A DNA stretch of 64,000 bases from Fagopyrum homotropicum (lineage: Eukaryota; Streptophyta; Magnoliopsida; Caryophyllales; Polygonaceae): contig BSWB01000003.1 in assembly GCA_033239125.1 (NCBI GenBank), positions 111,434,320 through 111,498,319 on the forward strand, read 5' to 3'. This document shows, in pieces, positions 63,530 to 64,000 of the stretch (position 1 is the first letter of the stretch; every line of letters begins with the position of its first letter). Under the pieces are notes generated by a model. The model saw nothing but the letters and a program-made list of their open reading frames with translations. It was not told the DNA's origin and did no database searches. The translations under genes and the position numbers were made by a program.

Positions 63530-64000
63530 TGTTACGCTAAGAACGTGTCACGCAAAAAGCCTTAAATTTATACTCGTTATATTTCTCCTAACTCCTAGCG
63601 AACCCGCAGTGTACGGGACGTTTTGTAGTAGGGATAGTATTCCGAGTTCGAACACAAAGACTGAGGTGAAATTGAATCGATTAGTGACTAAGGATAGTGT
63701 TGATCTAGGCTAAGAAAAGAGAAAGGAATAAAGAAATGAAAATCTCAATGTTTTTGGTTTGGTTTTTAGGTGATCAATTAAAGATCACAAATCATGCGAA
63801 ATTAACAATCAACTAAGCTAACACCACAAGTAAACAAGCAAATACGAAATATGTAATCAAAGAGAGAAAAGCGGATTCTAGGGGTTGGAAATTCCGGTTA
63901 TAGCATAGCACTCAAGCTATCTAATCATTCCTTGGAATCAACTATAGTATGTTGGGAGTGAGCGTTTCTAGATTGGGATCAATCACCGGGTAGGTCTCAT
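63530..64000 (-). mobile_element. LTR I, U5 end, inserted in LTR H
   Basis: TGTTACGCTAAGAACGTG...; U5 block at 63598-63613, 68 bp from the end, and one ACCGGGTAGGTCTC site (~63985). Runs out of the window. Confidence 0.65.

Overview
The window is nuclear DNA of a flowering plant, probably a eudicot; I cannot name the species. One intact host gene with seven coding exons, encoding a plastid-targeted cyclophilin (CYP20-2 type), lies at 14.8-17.4 kb. Almost everything else is transposable element: nested Ty3/gypsy LTR retrotransposons of three lineages (Athila-like, Tekay-like chromovirus, CRM-like centromeric chromovirus) plus two foldback Mutator-type elements. This is typical of pericentromeric or other deep heterochromatin around a genic island.

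Layout. 1-13.9 kb: the 3' half of an Athila-like element A (+) is cut by a Tekay-like LTR (1-1430) and by a complete but dead CRM-like element B (-, 2738-9967); A ends in its 3' LTR (12091-13891). 13.9-18.2 kb: genic island. 18.2-19.2 kb: a 1,030-bp palindromic Mutator-type element with a 9-bp target duplication. 19.3-27 kb: AT-rich intergenic DNA with a 1.88-kb and a 413-bp tandem duplication. 27-30.7 kb: LTR fragments, then the 3' LTR of element C (-). 30.7-40.2 kb: complete Tekay-like element D (-; TSD AGAAA), deleted in RT/RNase H and carrying a solo LTR E (TSD ACATG). 41-63.2 kb: Athila-like element F (+), with a 735-bp Mutator-type MITE in its pol and a young complete Athila-like element G (+, 49874-61716, TSD CTCAC) splitting its extra ORF. 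63.2-64 kb: LTR H in F, and LTR I in H.

Elements A, F and G share a plan: LTR, tRNA-Asp primer site (F, G), gag-PR-RT-RNase H-integrase, then an extra ORF resembling the Athila ORF-1 family (F, G), a long 3' UTR and the polypurine tract. G has LTRs that differ at only 10 of 1,772 sites, yet its gag is broken and its integrase is absent, while its extra ORF is intact. It was therefore probably mobilised in trans.

The most unusual signal is a set of short GC-rich palindromes, each largely private to one element family and scattered through its LTRs, UTRs and the variable linkers between polyprotein domains: CACCTCGACCGAGGTG in G; CCGC-CCCT-GCGG with covarying flanks in F (and in the LTRs of D); CATCTCGGCCGAGATG in A and C; AGGCCGATCGGCCT left of C; TTCCACGGCCGTGGAA in E. 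Athila-type LTRs also share a four-site GAGACTTACCCGGT module with nearly fixed spacing and a U5 block at a fixed distance from the LTR end. I know of no description of these.
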